64,000 bases of DNA from NCBI GenBank assembly GCA_032871835.1, contig CM065296.1, positions 51,241,288 through 51,305,287 on the forward strand, read 5' to 3'. Under the pieces are notes generated by a model that was not told where the DNA came from, did not search any database, and was given only the letters and a program-made list of their open reading frames with translations. Below are positions 62,976-64,000 of the stretch, one piece after another. Numbering within the stretch: the stretch's first letter is position 1; each line of letters begins with the position of its first letter. A program made the position numbers and the translations under genes. The stretch is from Dipteronia dyeriana. Lineage: Eukaryota; Streptophyta; Magnoliopsida; Sapindales; Sapindaceae.

Positions 62976-64000
62976 ATGAATCCTATTGCACGCCACCATT
63001 TTTTTTGTCAAGGCCTTTGATGCGCTTGAGCGTGGAGATACTTATTTAGTCTCATGTATTTATAAATTATTAAGGGAGTCACTCCTGACCAACCTTATTT
63101 TTTAAATGTTGACGTTTCTAGGCTTTATCCTGGTGTTCTTTCTAGCCCCGTCCTGAATCTTCTTCTAGCTCTGAGTCTTCTATTTCTGATCGTCACAGGG
63201 TTCTTTTACGATCTAGAATGAGGAAGCATTGAAGTAATCGCATGGTTCACAAACATGGTTCAAGCGATATTCAGATTGAGAGGCAAGTGGTTAGTGATAA
63301 TGATGTTGAAGAAGAGCACAGTGCCTATCAGATTCTATTTTCTCTTTTCTCTTTATCGCCCGAGTGCATATGATACAGAACCGAATGTGGTTGGGGACAC
63401 GGAGATCGAGAATTTCCGTGCTCGGGTTGGTCTAGATAATTCTATCACAATGATGGCTGTTTGTAACAGGGCAGCATGGAATCCTCCTCCGGGTATGGTT
63501 GCAATTTATGGATCCATGTTTAATTACGGAGTGACTATTCCCCTCCAACCTTTAGTTGCCTGGTTCCTTACCGAGGTGGGGATTGCTCCAGCCCAGCTTG
63601 CCCCGAACAGCTACAGGATTCTGATATGCATGTGGAAATATATGGAGTCGGATGAAGTTGCCGCCGTCTTCCCCCCGTGAAAAAAGGCAATTGTATACCC
63701 TTAGGCAGTTTGGTAAGACTGAGACTTATTTTCTTTCATCCAACCATCTGGATAACTGGATCCCAAAAGGAGTGAACGTGAGTTGGGGTATCGATACTTC
63801 CCTGTAAATCAAGAAAAAGGGTTTCATCTGGGGTTTTCCCTGTTCAAACAAATATTGGAAAAATAGTTGTTTTTTCGTAGAAGGGAACTAGGGAAACCAG
63901 GTCGAGCTTTCAGTCAGTGAATCTTGGGAAGTATTGAAGGTTCCTAGCTACTTCTACTCTCTTAATCGCTAGAACAAAACGCTGCCCATTTTTATCGACG
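62976..64000 (+). pseudogene. Transposase_28-like transposon protein, broken copy 2, runs off the window
   Basis: Homologous to 4733-5829. The ATG at 62976 (MNPIAR) is followed quickly by frameshifts. The longest surviving frame, 63255-63680, contains NPPPGMVAIYGSMFNYGVTI and then APAQLAPNSYRIL, the best-conserved part of the domain. A frameshift near 63355-63365 joins it to the upstream frame, and a TGA at 63678-63680 ends it. Homology continues in other frames through DNWIPKG and KKKGF(I/V)WGF, with further stops (63805, 63891), to the end of the window. Copy 2 retains the base missing from copy 1 near 63285, so the two copies were broken independently. Confidence 0.65.

Overview
The window looks like nuclear DNA of a flowering plant, probably a eudicot. 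It has LTR retrotransposons primed by initiator-Met tRNA (TTGGTATCAGAGCC), a three-exon plant-type gene with GT-AG introns, AT-rich intergenic DNA and a very large satellite array. I see nothing bacterial, no CRISPR, no rRNA or tRNA gene. I cannot name the species.

Layout. 1-9983 is a graveyard of nested and rearranged LTR elements. It holds pieces of one Ty3/gypsy family in both orientations (about 201-1575 on +, 7953-9983 on -), two long LTRs ending in a poly-C motif that look like SIRE/Maximus-type copia LTRs (1998-3196 and about 5843-7951), and a third element (LTR 3375-4183) carrying a broken plus-strand ORF of the Transposase_28-like type (4733-5829). 9984-17667 is a decayed Ty1/copia element on the minus strand, with both LTRs truncated and the order gag-PR-IN-RT-RH.

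17668-55967 is a single, essentially uninterrupted tandem array of a roughly 165-bp satellite, about 230 copies over 38.3 kb, and both edges lie inside the window. Each monomer is an ancient dimer of about 82-bp halves built around GTTCCC/GGGAAC palindromes. Monomers are organised into higher-order repeats: 952 bp on the left, about 846 bp in the centre, 2.5-3.7 kb super-blocks and an 8.8-kb duplication. Small inverted patches start exactly at the palindrome. This is the most unusual object in the window.

55968-57351 is AT-rich flank with an 18-bp perfect palindrome close to the array edge. 57352-59320 is the only gene that looks intact: a minus-strand, three-exon gene for a 233-residue protein of unknown function. 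59321-61539 is intergenic DNA plus a likely solo or truncated copia LTR. From 61540 to the window end there is a second copy of the Transposase_28-type element (LTR 61540-62402, broken ORF from 62976), in the same orientation as the first and about 58 kb away.

The mobile-element genes are all inactivated by stops and frameshifts and do not form a working system. The single cellular gene is independent of them. Coordinates of LTR edges without clear TG/CA ends are approximate, and all comparisons were made by eye.
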